From positions 1 to 64,000 of the forward strand of contig NZ_BMPB01000013.1 in NCBI RefSeq assembly GCF_014647375.1: a stretch of DNA of 64,000 nt. Reading direction: 5' to 3'. Made by a program: the position numbers and the translations under genes. Positions 8,733 to 20,052 of the stretch are shown here, piece by piece. Source of the DNA: Parabacteroides faecis. GTDB lineage: Bacteria > Bacteroidota > Bacteroidia > Bacteroidales > Tannerellaceae. The notes under the pieces are model-generated. The model was given only the letters and a program-made list of their open reading frames with translations, searched no databases and was not told the origin of the DNA. Position 1 is the first letter of the stretch. Each line of letters starts with the position of its first letter.

Positions 8733-9275
8733 ATGGATAAGATCCGATTAAAAGACAAAGAATTTGAACTGTTTATCCCGGAGAAGGAGATCAAGGAGGC
8801 CATTGCGAAGATGGCTGAACAGATCAAGGCGGATGTGGGAGACAGCAATCCCCTGTTCGTAGGGGTATTGAACGGTGCGTTTATGTTTACTGCCGAACTG
8901 ATGAGGCAGATGGATACGCACTATGAAATTACATTTGCCCGTTATTCATCCTACCGGGGTCTTAATACCACAGGAGTTGTTCGTGAGATTATGCCGGTGC
9001 AGGCCGATGTGAAGGGACGCACCCTGATCCTGCTGGAAGATATTATCGATACCGGCTACACCATGCAGTTCGTGATGGATAAGTTAAGGAATGACGGTGC
9101 AGCCGATGTCAGGCTGGCAACCATGTTATTCAAACCGGATTCTCTGAAATGCGATTTGAAGCCAGACTATGTGGGCATCCGGATCCCCAGCGATTTTATT
9201 GTAGGCTACGGACTTGACTATGACGAGATGGGACGTGCCTACCGGGATATATATAAGGTAATAGTTGACAAGTGA
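8733..9275 (+). CDS. hpt: Hypoxanthine phosphoribosyltransferase
   Basis: A 180-residue cytoplasmic salvage enzyme that makes IMP or GMP from hypoxanthine or guanine and PRPP. The PRPP-binding motif TLILLEDIIDTGYT (about residues 103-116) with its two acidic residues is intact, as are the N-terminal GVLNGAFMF loop and the late YVGIRIPSDFIVGYGLDY block that binds the purine. It opens a likely operon with adk and obgE. The last residues (VDK and stop) lie inside the left arm of a dispersed inverted repeat, so the C-terminus may have been reshaped by that element. Confidence 0.95.
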   Translation: MDKIRLKDKEFELFIPEKEIKEAIAKMAEQIKADVGDSNPLFVGVLNGAFMFTAELMRQMDTHYEITFARYSSYRGLNTTGVVREIMPVQADVKGRTLILLEDIIDTGYTMQFVMDKLRNDGAADVRLATMLFKPDSLKCDLKPDYVGIRIPSDFIVGYGLDYDEMGRAYRDIYKVIVDK

Positions 9276-9360
9276 CAGTTGACAGTTGACAGATGGTTGC
9301 TAGTAATCAATCGGTCGAAGACCGAAATAATTGTCAACTGTCACTTGTCAACTGTCAACT
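9263..9360. repeat. Long inverted repeat between hpt and adk (REP-like, copy 1)
   Basis: The 22-bp left arm (9263-9284, starting AGTTGACAAGTGACAGTTG) is matched perfectly by its reverse complement at 9332-9353, and extra GTTGACAG units extend both arms. The loop is about 47 nt. A related element lies between mreB and mreC (25838-25915). The left arm overlaps the hpt stop codon. The transcript would form a strong stem-loop between two co-directional essential genes. There is no U-tract, so it is not a normal terminator. Confidence 0.85.
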
Positions 9361-9396
9361 GAAAAGTATATTTATATAAAACTAAGAAACAATATT

Positions 9397-9969
9397 ATGT
9401 TGAACGTTGTTATTTTTGGTGCTCCCGGATCTGGAAAGGGAACACAGAGCGAGTTGATCATTAAAGAGTATGGTTTGGATCACATTTCAACAGGTGATGT
9501 GTTGCGTGCTGAAATGAAAGGTGAAACAGAACTTGGTAAGATCGCAAAAGATTATATTGAAAAAGGTCAGCTTGTACCGGATGAACTGATTGTCGATATG
9601 CTGGCAAAGGTATTGGATAGCAAGGCTGGTTCTAAGGGTGTTATCTTCGATGGTTTCCCTCGTACTATTCCGCAGGCAAAGGCACTGAAAGAGATGCTGA
9701 ACAAACGGGGTACGGATGTATCTGTTATGTTGAACCTGCAGGTGGAAGAAGAAGAACTGATCAATCGTCTGCTGGAACGCGGCAAAGTATCAGGACGCTC
9801 TGACGATAACCTGGAAACGATCAAATCGAGACTGGAAGTTTACCACAACCAGACGGCTCCGTTGGCAGACTATTATGTTGGCGAAGGCAAACATGTTGGT
9901 ATTCACGGTATGGGTACAGTAGAAGAAATCTTCGGCCGTATCAAAGAAGCAGTAAATAAAGTAAAATAA
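9397..9969 (+). CDS. adk: Adenylate kinase (short form)
   Basis: A 190-residue enzyme that interconverts ATP + AMP and 2 ADP. The P-loop GAPGSGKGT (residues 7-15), the AMP-binding block STGDVLRAE, the FDGFPRT motif and the LLERGKVSGRSDD region are present. The LID insert is the short, zinc-free type, consistent with the length. I chose the ATG at 9397 (MLNVVIFGAPGSG). An upstream in-frame ATG at 9331 would start inside the inverted repeat and add 22 unrelated residues. It is followed 15 bp later by obgE. Confidence 0.96.
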   Translation: MLNVVIFGAPGSGKGTQSELIIKEYGLDHISTGDVLRAEMKGETELGKIAKDYIEKGQLVPDELIVDMLAKVLDSKAGSKGVIFDGFPRTIPQAKALKEMLNKRGTDVSVMLNLQVEEEELINRLLERGKVSGRSDDNLETIKSRLEVYHNQTAPLADYYVGEGKHVGIHGMGTVEEIFGRIKEAVNKVK

Positions 9970-9984
9970 GAAAGAAATAAGAAA

Positions 9985-11142
9985 ATGGCTGAATCAAACT
10001 TTGTAGATTACGTAAAGATCTATTGCCGCTCGGGAAAGGGCGGAAGAGGGTCTTCTCACTTTCGTCGTGAGAAATATATTCCGAAAGGAGGTCCCGACGG
10101 AGGCGACGGGGGGAGAGGAGGCCATGTATATCTTCGTGGTAACCGGAATTACTGGACACTCCTGCACCTGAAGTTCGAACGTCATATCATGGCGACGAAC
10201 GGCGAAGGCGGAAGTGCTAAACGTAGCTTCGGAAAAGACGGTGAAGATCGGGTGATCGAAGTGCCTTGCGGAACCGTGGTATATGATGCCGAAACCGGCG
10301 AATATATCTGTGACGTTACCGAAGACGGACAGGAAGTCATGTTGCTGAAAGGCGGACGCGGCGGACAAGGCAACTGGCATTTCAAAACGTCTACCAACCA
10401 GGCTCCCCGTTATGCTCAACCGGGCGAACCGGCTCAGGAGCGCAAGGTGATCCTGCAGTTGAAGTTACTTGCCGACGTAGGTCTGGTAGGTTTTCCGAAT
10501 GCAGGAAAGTCAACGTTACTCTCTGTCGTATCGGCTGCTAAACCGAAGATCGCCAATTATCCGTTTACTACCCTCGAACCGAATCTGGGTATCGTGAGCT
10601 ATCGCGATCACCGTTCGTTCGTCATGGCGGATATTCCCGGTATTATCGAAGGGGCGAGTGAAGGTAAGGGCCTCGGACTTCGTTTCCTTCGTCATATCGA
10701 ACGAAATTCCCTGCTTCTCTTTATGATCCCGGCAGATTCCGACGATATAAAGAAAGAATATGAGATCCTTCATAACGAATTGGTAAAATACAATCCGGAA
10801 CTGCTTGGTAAGAGCCGTGTACTGGCTATCACCAAGAGCGATATGCTGGATGACGAACTGATCGAAGCGTTGTCGGAGGAACTACCGGAAGGTGTTCCGC
10901 ATGTGTTTATCTCCTCTATCACCCAGCAAGGCATTACAGAATTGAAAGACTTGCTATGGAAGGAGTTGAATAAGGAAACCTTCCACCAGGTCGAGAATAT
11001 CGTTCATCAGAATATCGACGTAAATTCTATTCCGCTGGATGATGACGACGATGATTTCGTCTTTCCTGTGGATGAGGATGATCCGGATGAAGAGTATGAG
11101 GAATACGAGTGGGACGACGAAGATGAAGAAACTGAAAAGTAA
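9985..11142 (+). CDS. obgE: GTPase Obg
   Basis: A 385-residue ribosome-associated GTPase used in 50S assembly and stress control. The glycine-rich Obg fold fills residues 1-160 (repeated GGRGG and GDGGRGGH tracts). The G domain follows with GFPNAGKST (G1), DIPGIIEGA (G3) and TKSD (G4). The C-terminal 45 residues are very acidic (runs of Asp and Glu), replacing the OCT domain of some homologues. It is the third gene of the hpt-adk-obgE run. The downstream pgeF start falls within its 3' end. Confidence 0.96.
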   Translation: MAESNFVDYVKIYCRSGKGGRGSSHFRREKYIPKGGPDGGDGGRGGHVYLRGNRNYWTLLHLKFERHIMATNGEGGSAKRSFGKDGEDRVIEVPCGTVVYDAETGEYICDVTEDGQEVMLLKGGRGGQGNWHFKTSTNQAPRYAQPGEPAQERKVILQLKLLADVGLVGFPNAGKSTLLSVVSAAKPKIANYPFTTLEPNLGIVSYRDHRSFVMADIPGIIEGASEGKGLGLRFLRHIERNSLLLFMIPADSDDIKKEYEILHNELVKYNPELLGKSRVLAITKSDMLDDELIEALSEELPEGVPHVFISSITQQGITELKDLLWKELNKETFHQVENIVHQNIDVNSIPLDDDDDDFVFPVDEDDPDEEYEEYEWDDEDEETEK

Positions 11143-11938
11143 TACAGTCGAAATGTTGCAATTCTCCGGATTAAGTGGGGAATGCAACATTTCTCATTTT
11201 ATAACGACCCGTCACGGTGGCGTGAGCAAAGGGAATTATGCAGCACTGAATCCGGGAGAGTATAGCGGAGATGATCCGGTTGCTGTCCGGATGAATCGTC
11301 AGCTCCTTGCGGATGCGGTTGGGATTTCTCCCGAAAAGATTTTTGCCCCTTTCCAGGTGCATGAGGCGGAAATAGGGTATATCGATACTGATTTCCTTTC
11401 TCTTACGGAGACAGGGCAGAAGGATGAGATGAACGGTAAAGATGCCTTGGTAACCGATATTCCGGGAATTTGTGTGGCTGTTTCTACAGCAGATTGTGTC
11501 CCTGTCCTGGTTTATGCACCGGATAAAAAGGTGGTGGCCGCTATCCATGCGGGATGGCGGGGAACGGTAAAGCAGATCGTTGCTAAAACAATCGGTTGTA
11601 TGGTGGATCGGTATGCCTGCGATCCTTTACAGATGATGGCCGGTATTGCACCGTCGATCGGCCGGGAGGCTTTTGAGGTGGGAGAGGAAGTTGTCGGTGC
11701 CTTTCGGGCAACCGGGGTGGATATGAATCGTATAATGACGCGAAACTCACTGACCGGCAAAGCTCATATCGACCTTTGGGAAGCGAACCGTATCCAACTG
11801 CTTCAATCCGGATTACCGGAGGATGGTATCGAGGTTTCCGGCATCTGTACTTATCTGCATGATAACGATTTTTTCTCAGCCCGTCGGTTGGGTATTAAAA
11901 GCGGACGCATCCTGTCCGGTATACTAATTAAAGAGTAA
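11123..11938 (+). CDS. pgeF: Peptidoglycan editing factor PgeF / YfiH-type multicopper-oxidase-like enzyme
   Basis: A 271-residue protein of the YfiH (DUF152) family, tied to peptidoglycan quality control or to purine nucleoside phosphorylase activity. Family landmarks are visible: [20 protein letters not shown] near the N-terminus, the metal-site Cys in [11 protein letters not shown], the His in [10 protein letters not shown] and the late [14 protein letters not shown] block. The ATG at 11123 overlaps obgE by 20 bp; an ATG at 11153 (MLQFSGL) is a plausible shorter start giving 261 residues. A cluster of Met codons further upstream in this frame lies inside the obgE acidic tail and is not used. 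Confidence 0.9.
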   Translation: MKKLKSNTVEMLQFSGLSGECNISHFITTRHGGVSKGNYAALNPGEYSGDDPVAVRMNRQLLADAVGISPEKIFAPFQVHEAEIGYIDTDFLSLTETGQKDEMNGKDALVTDIPGICVAVSTADCVPVLVYAPDKKVVAAIHAGWRGTVKQIVAKTIGCMVDRYACDPLQMMAGIAPSIGREAFEVGEEVVGAFRATGVDMNRIMTRNSLTGKAHIDLWEANRIQLLQSGLPEDGIEVSGICTYLHDNDFFSARRLGIKSGRILSGILIKE

Positions 11939-11944
11939 TACTAT

Positions 11945-12634
11945 ATGATACATGTTTCTATCTCGGAAGAAATAGCGAAGGCGTGTCCGGAGCTGCATAT
12001 TGCTGTTGTGCAATGCGACGTGGTAAATACAGCATCAGACGAACAGTTGTGGAAAGAGATCACGGAAGTGGAAACCCTTGTCCGTTGTTCCTGTAAACTG
12101 GAAGAGATAAATAAATTCCCTCCTATCCGGGCAACCCGGCAGGCTTATAAACGCCTGGGAAAAGACCCGAATCGGTACCGTCCTTCAGCGGAAGCGCTTC
12201 GCAGACGTATCCTTCGTGAATTGCCCTTGTATAAAATAGATACGTTAGTCGATATAATTAATCTTTTATCCATCCGGAGCGGTTATTCCATCGGTGGGTT
12301 CGATGCCGGTAAAATAGATGGTAACCTCGTGCTGGGAGTCGGCCAGGAAGGAGAACTTTATCATGGAATAGGTCGTGGCGAATTAAATATAGCCGGTCTT
12401 CCGGTATATCGCGATAACCAGGGAGGCGTTGGAACTCCGACCAGCGATGAGGAGCGGACCAAGATCGACATACACACGGGAAAGCTGTTAATGATTATAA
12501 ACGGATACTCGGGAGAGAATGGTTTACGGGAGGCCGTCTCCTATGGCGTCGATCTTTTAAGCCGATATGTTTCAGCAACAAACTTCGAAATAGAGGAAAT
12601 TACGCCTGAAAGTAGAGTGAAAATATTGTTATAA
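11945..12634 (+). CDS. B3/B4 (PheT-like) domain protein
   Basis: A 229-residue cytoplasmic protein made of a B3/B4 domain, the fold that in the beta subunit of phenylalanyl-tRNA synthetase takes part in editing. Typical family blocks are RATRQAYKRLGKDPNRYRPS, LVDIINLLSIRSGYSIGGFD and GVGTPTSDEERTKID. It stands alone without synthetase catalytic or anticodon domains. It starts 6 bp after pgeF and is probably the last gene of that operon. A role in hydrolysing misacylated tRNA or free aminoacyl compounds is possible but unproven. Confidence 0.85.
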   Translation: MIHVSISEEIAKACPELHIAVVQCDVVNTASDEQLWKEITEVETLVRCSCKLEEINKFPPIRATRQAYKRLGKDPNRYRPSAEALRRRILRELPLYKIDTLVDIINLLSIRSGYSIGGFDAGKIDGNLVLGVGQEGELYHGIGRGELNIAGLPVYRDNQGGVGTPTSDEERTKIDIHTGKLLMIINGYSGENGLREAVSYGVDLLSRYVSATNFEIEEITPESRVKILL

Positions 12635-12699
12635 ACGTGTTAATTATGTTTATAAACCTCAAAAACACCCGGTTTTATGCTAAAAAACATCTATTTCCT

Positions 12700-12729
12700 T
12701 TTGTTTTAATCGATTAATCTCTAAATTTG
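12700..12729 (+). promoter_or_regulatory. Bacteroidetes-type promoter
   Basis: TTTG (12700-12703) and TAAATTTG (12722-12729) are spaced 18 bp apart, 34 bp before the start of the small winged-helix gene. Confidence 0.6.
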
Positions 12730-12763
12730 CCCCCGTTAACGAATTAACAAAACGAAAAAGAAA

Positions 12764-12964
12764 ATGATCGAATTGATTGGAACAAACGCCGGCCTCGTTT
12801 GGACAGTATTGAACGAAGGCGGAAAAATGAGTGTAAAGGCAGTAAAGAAAGCAACTAAGATCAAAGCAGAAAAAGACATGTATGCTGCGTTTGGTTGGTT
12901 AGCAAAAGAAGGAAAGTTGTCTTTCGAAGAGATTGAAGGTGAATTATTTGTTGCGCTGATTTAA
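12764..12964 (+). CDS. Small winged-helix protein (DUF2582-like)
   Basis: A 66-residue protein matching the small winged helix-turn-helix family PF10771 by eye: MIELIGTNAGLVWTVLNE, then a basic KAVKKATKIK helix, then AAFGWLAKEGKLSFEE with a terminal beta wing. The family is common in Bacteroidetes and archaea and of unclear role; DNA binding is expected. It has its own promoter and a hairpin terminator just after the stop, so it is a single-gene unit. It is very likely a complete gene despite its size. Confidence 0.85.
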   Translation: MIELIGTNAGLVWTVLNEGGKMSVKAVKKATKIKAEKDMYAAFGWLAKEGKLSFEEIEGELFVALI

Positions 12965-12991
12965 TCACGTAACCGATACTAGGTAAAGGAG

Positions 12992-13022
12992 GGCTGTTCG
13001 GATAGTATTTGGACGGCCTTTT
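12992..13022 (+). terminator. Intrinsic terminator
   Basis: An 8-bp stem (GGCTGTTC 12992-12999 with GGACGGCC 13011-13018, two G-U pairs) is followed by TTTT. It sits 28 bp after the winged-helix gene. Confidence 0.65.
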
Positions 13023-13063
13023 GTGTGTCTATACGTTTTCGGTTTAAAAAAACGGACTGACTG

Positions 13064-13094
13064 TTGCTTAATTCAATTCTAAATTTTACTTTTG
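13064..13094 (+). promoter_or_regulatory. Bacteroidetes-type promoter of the coiled-coil/zapA pair
   Basis: The -7 box TACTTTTG (13087-13094) has a TTG at 13064-13066 about 20 bp upstream. The coiled-coil gene starts 19 bp later. Confidence 0.6.
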
Positions 13095-13112
13095 TATAGA
13101 ATTTGGTGTGAA

Positions 13113-13406
13113 ATGACCGAAGATCAAAAGAGACTGTTGGCTGTATTTGAGGTAAGGGTTCGTGATTTAATGGAATTATGTAATAAGCAAAACCATAAGA
13201 TCAACGAGCTCACAACTGTTTTGAACCATAAGGAAACAGAATTGAAGCAGGCAATAAAAACGATTGAAGAGTTGAATACCAAATGCGATAAGCTGTTGAC
13301 AGCAAGAGTAGTTTCTGTAAATGAAGGGGAAATGAAAAGTGCAAGGATGCGCTTATCGAAGTTAGTGCGGGAAGTAGACAAGTGCATTGCACTATTAAAC
13401 GAATAG
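13113..13406 (+). CDS. Small coiled-coil protein upstream of zapA
   Basis: A 97-residue, highly charged protein (MTEDQKRLLAVFEVRVRDL start) that is almost entirely predicted coiled coil, with heptad-like Leu and Ile spacing through residues 10-60 and a second helix at 70-97. No enzyme motif is present. It sits 5 bp before zapA and shares its promoter, so a role in cell division as a ZapB-like partner is a reasonable inference. I took the ATG at 13113; an ATG at 13092 falls inside the -7 box. Confidence 0.75.
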   Translation: MTEDQKRLLAVFEVRVRDLMELCNKQNHKINELTTVLNHKETELKQAIKTIEELNTKCDKLLTARVVSVNEGEMKSARMRLSKLVREVDKCIALLNE

Positions 13407-13411
13407 AAGCG

Positions 13412-13708
13412 ATGGACGATAAATTTCTTATACATTTAGAAATAGCCGAAAAGAGTTACGGCCTCTGGATTGATCGGGGTGAAGAACAGCTTGCGCGGGA
13501 TGCTGCCAAGCAAATACGTAATAAGATCAACCAGTATCGGCAATATTTTGCTAAATCCGATGTGGATGTAAAAGATTTGTTAGCCATGGTTGCTTTTCAA
13601 TTGTCTATGAGTAATTTGCAATTGGAAGATAAAAACGATACAAGTCCTATTACAGATAAGATACAAGAACTCACGGGTGAGTTGGAGAAGTATTTGAAGG
13701 ATAAGTAA
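13412..13708 (+). CDS. zapA: Cell division protein ZapA
   Basis: A 98-residue FtsZ-bundling protein. The N-terminal globular part shows the family pattern (IHLEIAEKSYGLWIDRGEEQ, then LARDAAKQIRNKINQYRQYF) and the C-terminal half is a dimerising helix (MVAFQLSMSNLQLEDKND). The start ATG at 13412 is 5 bp after the upstream gene; an upstream in-frame ATG at 13382 would overlap that gene and is not needed. It probably acts at the septum with the preceding coiled-coil protein. Confidence 0.85.
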   Translation: MDDKFLIHLEIAEKSYGLWIDRGEEQLARDAAKQIRNKINQYRQYFAKSDVDVKDLLAMVAFQLSMSNLQLEDKNDTSPITDKIQELTGELEKYLKDK

Positions 13709-13737
13709 TTATATAATAATTGTAAGAAGAGTTTCCG

Positions 13738-13779
13738 CACTGCTCTGCACGGTGAATCGTGTATTGTAGTGCTTTTTTT
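13738..13779 (+). terminator. Strong hairpin with U-tract after zapA
   Basis: GCACTGCTCTGCACG pairs with the sequence ending GTAGTGC in a 15-position stem with one 2x2 internal mismatch, and is followed by seven T. It terminates zapA transcription, or could be the 3' end of a short RNA. Confidence 0.65.
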
Positions 13780-13815
13780 GTTTTTATATATAAATGAATT
13801 TAAACTATAAGTAAA

Positions 13816-15354
13816 ATGGCTGTGTATATAATCATATCATCAATTGTGGCTCTCCTGATAGGGGGGCTGTTGACGTGGTTGAGCATGCGTTTTCTTCTGA
13901 AATCGAGGTACGATTCCGTACTGAGGGAAGCTGAGAAGGAAGCGGAAGTGATCAAGAAGAATAAATTGCTGGAAGTAAAGGAAAAATTCCTTCATCTGAA
14001 AGCGGATCTGGAAAAACAAGTATCGGCAAGGAACGCAAAGATCCAGTCGGCCGAAGGTAAACTGAAACAACGTGAACTGACCCTGAATCAGCGTCAGGAA
14101 GATTTGCAGCGTAAAAACTGTGAAATAGATGCTGTAAAGGAAAATCTGGCTAACCAGCTGGAACTGGTAGATCGTAAAAAACAGGATCTGGAAAAACTTC
14201 ACCAGAGAGAGATCGAGCAGTTGGAAGCTCTTTCCGGTCTTTCTGCCGATGAAGCAAAAGAACGCCTGATCGAATCGTTGAAAGACGAAGCCAAATCGGA
14301 AGCTACTTCTTATATCAATGAGATCATGGAAGAAGCGAAGATGACTGCTAATAAAGAAGCAAAGAAGATCGTTATCCAGTCTATCCAGCGTGTAGCAACT
14401 GAAACGGCGATTGAAAACTCTATCACTGTGTTCCATATCGAATCGGATGAGATCAAAGGTCGTATCATCGGTCGTGAAGGTCGTAATATCCGAGCCCTGG
14501 AAGCTGCTACCGGTATCGAGATCGTTGTGGACGATACTCCTGAAGCAATCGTACTTTCCGGATTTGATCCGGTTCGCCGTGAAATAGCCCGTCTGGCATT
14601 GCACCAATTGGTACAGGACGGACGTATCCACCCGGCCCGTATCGAAGAGGTGGTAACTAAGGTGAAAAAGCAGGTGGAAGACGAGGTGGTTGAAACCGGT
14701 AAACGTACCGTGATCGACCTGGGGGTTCATGGATTGCATCCTGAGCTGATCCGTATGATCGGTAAGATGAAATATCGTTCTTCTTATGGTCAGAACCTGT
14801 TGCAGCATGCCCGTGAAACAGCCAATCTTTGTGCTGTGATGGCTTCCGAGCTGGGACTGAACCCGAAGAAAGCAAAACGTGCCGGCTTACTGCATGATAT
14901 TGGTAAAGTGCCTGATGATGAACCGGAATTGCCGCACGCAATCCTGGGTATGAAGCTTTGCGAGAAATATAAGGAAAAACCGGATATTTGTAATGCGGTA
15001 GGTGCCCACCACGATGAGATCGAGATGCAGACCCTGCTGGCTCCGATCGTTCAGGTTTGTGATGCTATCTCAGGTGCCCGTCCGGGTGCCCGTCGTGAGA
15101 TCGTCGAGGCTTATATCAAACGATTGAATGATCTCGAACAATTAGCTTTGTCTTATCCGGGCGTTGTGAAGACTTATGCTATCCAGGCTGGTCGTGAGCT
15201 TCGCGTAATTGTTGGAGCAGATAAGATCGACGACAAGGATACAGAAAATCTGTCAAACGAAATTGCTAAGAAGATCCAGGACGAAATGACTTATCCGGGA
15301 CAGGTGAAAATCACGGTTATCCGCGAAACACGTGCCGTAAGTTATGCGAAATAA
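13816..15354 (+). CDS. rny: Ribonuclease Y
   Basis: A 512-residue membrane-anchored endoribonuclease that starts mRNA decay. One N-terminal membrane helix (about 3-24) is followed by a long charged coiled coil (about 30-195). Next come a KH RNA-binding domain (about 200-270, [19 protein letters not shown]) and an HD metal-dependent phosphohydrolase domain with His-Asp in [10 protein letters not shown] (about 355-364). Length and domain order are normal. It is transcribed separately from zapA because a terminator hairpin lies between them. Confidence 0.96.
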   Translation: MAVYIIISSIVALLIGGLLTWLSMRFLLKSRYDSVLREAEKEAEVIKKNKLLEVKEKFLHLKADLEKQVSARNAKIQSAEGKLKQRELTLNQRQEDLQRKNCEIDAVKENLANQLELVDRKKQDLEKLHQREIEQLEALSGLSADEAKERLIESLKDEAKSEATSYINEIMEEAKMTANKEAKKIVIQSIQRVATETAIENSITVFHIESDEIKGRIIGREGRNIRALEAATGIEIVVDDTPEAIVLSGFDPVRREIARLALHQLVQDGRIHPARIEEVVTKVKKQVEDEVVETGKRTVIDLGVHGLHPELIRMIGKMKYRSSYGQNLLQHARETANLCAVMASELGLNPKKAKRAGLLHDIGKVPDDEPELPHAILGMKLCEKYKEKPDICNAVGAHHDEIEMQTLLAPIVQVCDAISGARPGARREIVEAYIKRLNDLEQLALSYPGVVKTYAIQAGRELRVIVGADKIDDKDTENLSNEIAKKIQDEMTYPGQVKITVIRETRAVSYAK

Positions 15355-15390
15355 AGTCTTTTAGGAAATATTTAGAACAAATATTTAAGG

Positions 15391-15420
15391 TGGCCGGTCT
15401 ATTCAGATCGGCCATTTTTA
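15391..15420 (+). terminator. Intrinsic terminator of rny
   Basis: TGGCCGGTCT (15391-15400) pairs with AGATCGGCCA (15405-15414) over a 4-nt loop and is followed by TTTTTATTTT. Confidence 0.8.
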
Positions 15421-15614
15421 TTTTGTGCAACTGTTAATTCTTAGACTTTGAGGTAGGAGAAGTGGGTTGATAGTATTATTATATTTTGCACAATAACAGG
15501 GAGTTATCATCGTGTCCGGTCTTGTATTCTATTTGTTTAATTAATATATTTACCGCGAGAGGTACAAAATCACTTATATTCTATATCTAATTACTCATTT
15601 AAATCTTTTACCAC

Positions 15615-16154
15615 ATGACACTAAAAAAGTTTGTTTTGATCCCGGTGATTATCGGAGTTCTTGCATGCCTGATCCAGGCGTTAGATCAGTTATTGTATAC
15701 CTCGGTACCTCCTGAAGGAAATGTAGGATTTAGCTGGATATCCTTTCAGTCATGGGCTGTTTACTTCTTGGCCGGTTGTACGGTGAGGGGAGGGATAAAA
15801 GCCTTTATTGCGTATGCGATCGGTATTGCGGCTTCTATCGTTATTATGCTTCTCGGTGGTGCGATGACTCCGGCCTTAGGGTTCTTTGCTGTTCCTGTTG
15901 CGGTTGGTGTGATCGCTTTCTGTGCTATTTTCTGCGAGCGTAGCGAATGGTTGTCTCTGGTTCCGGCGTTGTTTATCGGGGCAGGCGCCTTCTTTGCTTT
16001 TATGAATTATGTGCCGAATGCAACCTTCTGTACGGCTGCTTTGACAGAGATGATCTATTGTACGATCGGTTTGATCTTCGGTTATGTCACGATCTGTCTG
16101 CGTAGTGCTTATGAAAAGAAAGTGGCGGAAGATAATTCGAAGGAAGAAAAATAA
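15615..16154 (+). CDS. DUF1097-type membrane protein
   Basis: A 179-residue integral membrane protein with five or six hydrophobic segments (about 5-25, 45-62, 66-85, 88-105, 115-135, 145-165) and a short charged C-terminus. The pattern, with SWAVYFLAGCTVRGGIKAF, matches the DUF1097 family, small inner-membrane proteins of unknown function. It stands alone: rny's terminator lies upstream and a shared terminator follows. Transport is possible, but nothing in the sequence identifies a substrate. Confidence 0.75.
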   Translation: MTLKKFVLIPVIIGVLACLIQALDQLLYTSVPPEGNVGFSWISFQSWAVYFLAGCTVRGGIKAFIAYAIGIAASIVIMLLGGAMTPALGFFAVPVAVGVIAFCAIFCERSEWLSLVPALFIGAGAFFAFMNYVPNATFCTAALTEMIYCTIGLIFGYVTICLRSAYEKKVAEDNSKEEK

Positions 16155-16177
16155 TAAGGAATAACGGAATGATATAA

Positions 16178-16237
16178 AAAGACTACTTTGAAGCGACTGT
16201 ACCGGATATAAGGAACAGCTGTTTCAAAGTAGTCTTT
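16178..16237. terminator. Bidirectional terminator
   Basis: AAAGACTACTTTGAA (16178-16192) is repeated inverted at 16223-16237, giving a perfect 15-bp stem ending in AAA/TTT. It separates the convergent DUF1097 gene and LTA-synthase-like gene. Confidence 0.8.
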
Positions 16238-16243
16238 CAGCTA

Positions 16244-19743
<3,500 letters not shown>

Positions 19744-19892
19744 CTAAAAACGGACGTTCTGTGCCAATCGGAATCGTTTTAATCGGAGTTACCGTATTAA
19801 AATATTGTATATACTGAATAAACATCCGTTTGATTATTATCAAATGAAAGAAACGCAATTATCAAACGAAAGGAACACAATTGTGCTTTATT

Positions 19893-19912
19893 CGTTTGAT
19901 ATATATCAAACG
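19893..19912. promoter_or_regulatory. Perfect palindrome, candidate operator
   Basis: CGTTTGATATATATCAAACG is a perfect 20-bp palindrome. A near copy (CGTTTGATTATTATCAAATG) lies at 19827-19846, centre to centre 66 bp, about six helical turns. This suggests cooperative binding of a dimeric repressor or activator; which neighbour it controls is unknown. Confidence 0.5.
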
Positions 19913-20052
19913 CAAAAATGAATGAGTAAAAAAGTTCACAGGATAGCAGGATTTGTATCGTTGATCAGGTATGTTTTTTATAAATATTACTCTTATTGAT
20001 GAACTTTTGAAAATAAAGTTTTACATTAGTGTTATTAATAAGGGTAGCTAAT

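Noticed and set aside
9263-9290. TTGACA hexamers that look like E. coli -35 boxes.
   Set aside because: They belong to the repeat element, and Bacteroidetes do not use the TTGACA/TATAAT consensus.
9331-9396. An N-terminal extension of adenylate kinase.
   Set aside because: The extra 22 residues come from the inverted repeat and are absent from the conserved family; the ATG at 9397 begins the P-loop region correctly.
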